Shown: positions 61,445 through 64,000 of the stretch, one piece after another
Position numbering within the stretch: position 1 is the stretch's first letter
Layout: the number at the start of each line of letters is the position of its first letter
NCBI RefSeq assembly: GCF_900114045.1
Contig: NZ_FORQ01000002.1
Location: 496,001 to 560,000 of the forward strand
Origin: Kaistella treverensis
GTDB lineage: Bacteria > Bacteroidota > Bacteroidia > Flavobacteriales > Weeksellaceae
Direction of reading: 5' to 3'
DNA length: 64,000 bases
Position numbers and translations under genes: made by a program
Notes under the pieces: model-generated
Told to the model about the DNA's origin: nothing
What the model saw: only the letters and a program-made list of their open reading frames with translations
Database searches by the model: none

Positions 61445-62263
61445 ATGAAAATAAAACTATTCTTTCTCTTTTTCTTCACCATTTCCGCTGCGGCATTTTC
61501 CCAGCAATATGTCTTTGGGAAAGTTGCATCCGAGTTTGATACGGCTTTGGAAGACGTCGTGATTTACAATGTCAGGTCCGAAGAAAAAATCCTGTCCGAC
61601 CGTTATGGCAACTTTATGATTTCCGCAAAAAGCTACGATGAGCTGCGCTTTATAAAAGGCGGCTTCGACCGGATTTCGGTTAAAGTATCAGCGCAAAATT
61701 TTTCGGCACCGCTGAACGTTATTTTGTATAAATTACCATATGACATTGCCGAAGTCGCGCTGAAACCTCAGCTTACCGGAAATCTTCGCAAAGATGTGCG
61801 CTCTTTGGACCAGCCGGCGAAAGTTGTGGCACTTAATAGCTCCCTTGGTGCTTATATGCGTACACCATCAACCGTCGTGGCACCAAAACTCAGCACACCT
61901 TCCGCTTTTGCTGGGCATAATTATAATGCGGGTCAGGGAACACTTTTAACACTTGGTGAAGGCGGTTCGGGAGGACTTGTGGGTTTAGTTGGATCTTTGG
62001 TTAAAAGCAAAAATTCTGCGCCTACAACCGCCAATTATGCCGAAACTCAGGCCTTTTTCCGCCGCGTAAAAACAGAAATCGATTTAAGTTTCTACACTTC
62101 CCAGGGCTGGGACGAAGAGCAGATCGATAAATTCCTCATTTACGCAGATGCTTCTTATTCTTTAGCAAAAAAATACCGCAAAACTTTCGATGTTGAAGCG
62201 ATAAAAAACGAGATGAAACTGGCGTATCAGCAATACGTAAAAACGCATAAAACCGGCTTTTAA
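61445..62263 (+). CDS. Secreted protein with carboxypeptidase-like regulatory domain (first of a tandem pair)
   Basis: 272 residues. Signal peptide (FFLFFFTISAAAFSQQ), then a CarboxypepD_reg-type beta domain (about 20-105; VFGKVASEFDTALEDVVIYN and DELRFIKGGFDRISVKV), then a variable low-complexity Ser/Gly/Thr region (about 130-195) and a helical C-terminus (SLAKKYRKTF). Function unknown. The stop TAA overlaps the ATG of the next gene (TAATG), so the two are translationally coupled. By layout and segment similarity they are paralogues. Confidence 0.75.
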   Translation: MKIKLFFLFFFTISAAAFSQQYVFGKVASEFDTALEDVVIYNVRSEEKILSDRYGNFMISAKSYDELRFIKGGFDRISVKVSAQNFSAPLNVILYKLPYDIAEVALKPQLTGNLRKDVRSLDQPAKVVALNSSLGAYMRTPSTVVAPKLSTPSAFAGHNYNAGQGTLLTLGEGGSGGLVGLVGSLVKSKNSAPTTANYAETQAFFRRVKTEIDLSFYTSQGWDEEQIDKFLIYADASYSLAKKYRKTFDVEAIKNEMKLAYQQYVKTHKTGF

Positions 62264-63018
62264 TGTTTCGGATTTTTTTGCTGCTGTTTACCCTTATTTT
62301 CTCGAATTTCTTTTCCCAGAAAATCACCGGTCTTGTGCGCGACGAAGACGGAAATGCGCTGCCCGCAACTTTGGTTTTCAATATGGAGACGGAACAGAAA
62401 ATTTACACCAGTTTAGCCGGAGAATTTTCTATTGATGCAATTGCCGGTCAGGAACTTCGTTTTGTGCGTGCGGGTTTTGAGCGAAGTTCAAAAATCATCA
62501 GCGCCGCAGATCTCGATTCAAAACTCATAATTACACTAGCGCGCGACGCCGCTGAAATCGAAGAGGTGAAAATCGTGCGGTTAACAGGAGACATTCAGCA
62601 GGATTCCAAAAATTTGGCAAAAGAAGACCGAATTTCTCAGCTGCAGCAGGAAATCGGTGTGCCGCTGCCGCCAGAAAAACCACGCGAAAAACCAGCAGAT
62701 TTTAAAAAAGATGTTGTCGGTAATTTATTGAATTTGGCGGTAAGTCCGCAGGCAGTTTATGATTTAATTAGTGGCGACGCGCGCCGCATGAAAACCGAAT
62801 ACCGCTACGAAGATATGCAGGACAATATCGCCTGGATTTTGGCTCGCGTTGGCGACGATTATTTCACTGAACTTGGTATTTCACCTGAGAAAACTAAGGC
62901 ATTCGTACAATATTCACTCGGTATTGAACCTGAAATTTCCCGCGCGGTAAAAGCCAGAAATCTGGCAAAAGTGCTGCTCTATTTCGAGCAAACCTTACCA
63001 AAATTTTTAAACCGTTAA
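62263..63018 (+). CDS. Secreted protein with carboxypeptidase-like regulatory domain (second of a tandem pair)
   Basis: 251 residues. Signal peptide (FLLLFTLIFSNFFSQ), then a CarboxypepD_reg-like domain (about 18-105; ITGLVRDEDGNALPATLVFN and QELRFVRAGFERSSKII), a short proline-rich spacer (PLPPEKPREKPA) and an all-helical C-terminal domain. Equivalent motifs link it to the upstream protein: RFxxxGFxR and LTGxxxxD. The role is unknown; such domains often decorate outer-membrane receptors, but here there is no barrel. It shares an operon with the preceding gene. Confidence 0.75.
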   Translation: MFRIFLLLFTLIFSNFFSQKITGLVRDEDGNALPATLVFNMETEQKIYTSLAGEFSIDAIAGQELRFVRAGFERSSKIISAADLDSKLIITLARDAAEIEEVKIVRLTGDIQQDSKNLAKEDRISQLQQEIGVPLPPEKPREKPADFKKDVVGNLLNLAVSPQAVYDLISGDARRMKTEYRYEDMQDNIAWILARVGDDYFTELGISPEKTKAFVQYSLGIEPEISRAVKARNLAKVLLYFEQTLPKFLNR

Positions 63019-63098
63019 AAATTCACGCCTGTTTTGGCAAAATTTTTTCTTTTTATATCCTTTTATTCTTAACTTGTTTTACGATAAAACACGAAAAA

Positions 63099-63830
63099 AT
63101 GAACAGAAATATAATCGCAATTGCCATTGCAGCGCTAGGTTTTATTATCGGTTTAGCACTTTTGGGAAACGCCATTAAAAACCGGAACAAATCCGAAAAC
63201 ACCATTTCGGTTACCGGACTTGGAACCAAAAAATTTACTTCTGACCTTATCGCCTGGAATGGGAATTTTTCGCGCAACAGTTTTGAGCTTAAAACTGCTT
63301 ACGATGCGCTGGCCAATGATAAAAAAATCATCGAGAATTATCTGGTATCAAAGGGAATCCCGAAAAACGAAATGGTATTTTCTGCGGTAGATATTCAGAA
63401 ACAGTTTAATTATTCCACCGACAATATGGGCCGTAGCCAGCAGACTTTCAATGGTTATCAGCTTTCGCAGCGCGTTTCAATTGACAGTAAAGATGTCGCG
63501 AAAATCGAAAATTTATCCAGAAATATCACCGAAATCATCAACCTTGGCATTGAATTTACCTCATCGCCGCCAAATTATTTTTACACCAAACTGGCTGATG
63601 TTAAACAACAGATGATTGCCGATGCTACAAAAGACGCGAAACAGCGCGCTGAGAAAATTGCTGAAAACGCTGGCGCAAAGTTGGGTAATCTTAAAAAAGC
63701 AACCATGGGCGTCACGCAGATTACAGAACCGAATTCCACCGAAGAATTTTCCTACGGCGGAACATTCAATACCTCATCCAAAGAAAAGGAAGCCAGCATT
63801 ACCATCAAACTGGAATATGAAGTCGATTAA
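63099..63830 (+). CDS. SIMPL domain-containing protein
   Basis: 243 residues. N-terminal membrane anchor or signal (IIAIAIAALGFIIGLALLG), then a SIMPL/BP26-like domain (about 40-240) beginning ENTISVTGLGTKKFTSDLIAW; the central YQLSQRVSIDSKDVAKIE and the ADATKDAKQRAEKIAENAGAKLG helix are typical. Periplasmic or membrane-anchored, function unknown in bacteria. It follows the tandem secreted pair after 80 bp with no visible promoter, so it may be in the same transcript. Confidence 0.88.
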   Translation: MNRNIIAIAIAALGFIIGLALLGNAIKNRNKSENTISVTGLGTKKFTSDLIAWNGNFSRNSFELKTAYDALANDKKIIENYLVSKGIPKNEMVFSAVDIQKQFNYSTDNMGRSQQTFNGYQLSQRVSIDSKDVAKIENLSRNITEIINLGIEFTSSPPNYFYTKLADVKQQMIADATKDAKQRAEKIAENAGAKLGNLKKATMGVTQITEPNSTEEFSYGGTFNTSSKEKEASITIKLEYEVD

Positions 63831-63846
63831 GTCGTGACAAATAATT

Positions 63847-63891
63847 AGCTGCTATTTCAGGTAATTTTCCTGTTTTAGCAGCTTATTTTTT
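63847..63891. terminator. Hairpin with AGC-repeat arms after the SIMPL gene
   Basis: AGCTGCT (63847-63853) pairs with AGCAGCT (63877-63883), with inner CAGG/CCTG pairing, then a T-run to 63891: terminator-like. The two arms are inverted copies of the GCNGCTAAAA-type word seen in other gaps of the window. Confidence 0.6.
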
Positions 63892-63922
63892 ACCAGCTTA
63901 ATTTTAAGCAAAGTGCTAAATA

Positions 63923-64000
63923 TCAGCGGTAAACCACATCGTAAATTTCCTCCTTGATCCAGTCGGTTTTTTCGGGTTTCCAGTTCGCGAGAAGCCAAAG
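63923..64000 (-). CDS. C-terminal end of an unidentified gene (runs off the right edge)
   Basis: 25 codons before a TGA stop at 63923-63925, ending EEIYDVVYR and containing ANWKPEKTDWIKEE. Composition is protein-like and the frame is open to the right edge. Too short to identify. Confidence 0.5.
   Translation of the reverse strand, partial: LWLLANWKPEKTDWIKEEIYDVVYR

Overview
This 64-kb window is a chromosomal segment of a low-GC member of the Bacteroidota, order Flavobacteriales, most likely the Chryseobacterium/Kaistella lineage of Weeksellaceae. The evidence is convergent: perfect Bacteroidota-type -7 boxes (TAnnTTTG) lie in front of many genes, Shine-Dalgarno sequences are mostly lacking, and the gene set is flavobacterial (exosortase F pair, SusC/SusD, BshC for bacillithiol, a GYDIA-type GHMP kinase, a short NusA, a GH3-family protein). 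No insertion sequence, prophage, CRISPR array, rRNA or ordinary tRNA was seen. The only RNA gene I can support is tmRNA (ssrA).

Layout. 1-3.3 kb: end of exosortase F and its partner, a CDF metal exporter, aspartate-semialdehyde dehydrogenase and a small four-helix membrane protein. 3.3-5.9 kb: a TonB-dependent receptor. 6-10 kb: NAD synthesis (nadB, nadC) and a nitroreductase, separated by two arrays of an imperfect ~80-bp intergenic repeat. 9.8-15.3 kb: rnhA-dnaB, an MFS exporter, an SMR exporter and a GH3 protein. 15.6-19.7 kb: mfd and pth. 19.6-26.3 kb: a carbonate-handling region with three beta-carbonic anhydrases, a SulP anion transporter and a secreted subtilase lipoprotein. It contains a 5'-truncated second pth and a 3' scrap of a serine acetyltransferase-like gene. 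26.3-41 kb: a surface-polysaccharide locus with eight glycosyltransferases, three hexapeptide acyltransferases, an ABC exporter (Wzm/Wzt type), a polytopic membrane protein and UDP-glucose dehydrogenase. 41-46 kb: rimP-nusA-infB behind a strong promoter and a terminator-like leader. 46-50.5 kb: a SusC/SusD pair. 50.6-60.5 kb: porin, bshC, a LysM/periplasmic-binding fusion, fabD, a GHMP kinase, pckA and a VTT-type membrane protein. 60.5-61 kb: tmRNA. 61.4-63.8 kb: two translationally coupled secreted paralogues and a SIMPL protein. A truncated gene enters at the right edge.

How the parts work together. The polysaccharide locus reads mainly leftward from ugd: UDP-glucuronate supply, then membrane assembly/export, then glycosyl- and acyltransferases. 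SulP plus carbonic anhydrases suggests bicarbonate uptake or CO2/HCO3- balance. rimP-nusA-infB is the conserved transcription/translation operon.

The most unusual points are these: (1) a 3.7-kb SulP/carbonic-anhydrase cassette bracketed by directly repeated pth copies, one of them truncated and fused to a gene scrap, which looks like a recombination or integration footprint; (2) six genes whose -7 box lies only 4-5 nt before the ATG, predicting leaderless mRNAs; (3) a family of ~80-bp imperfect intergenic repeats; (4) a mini-ORF overlapping a terminator-like hairpin in the rimP-nusA-infB leader. All calls come from reading the sequence only; no database search was run.
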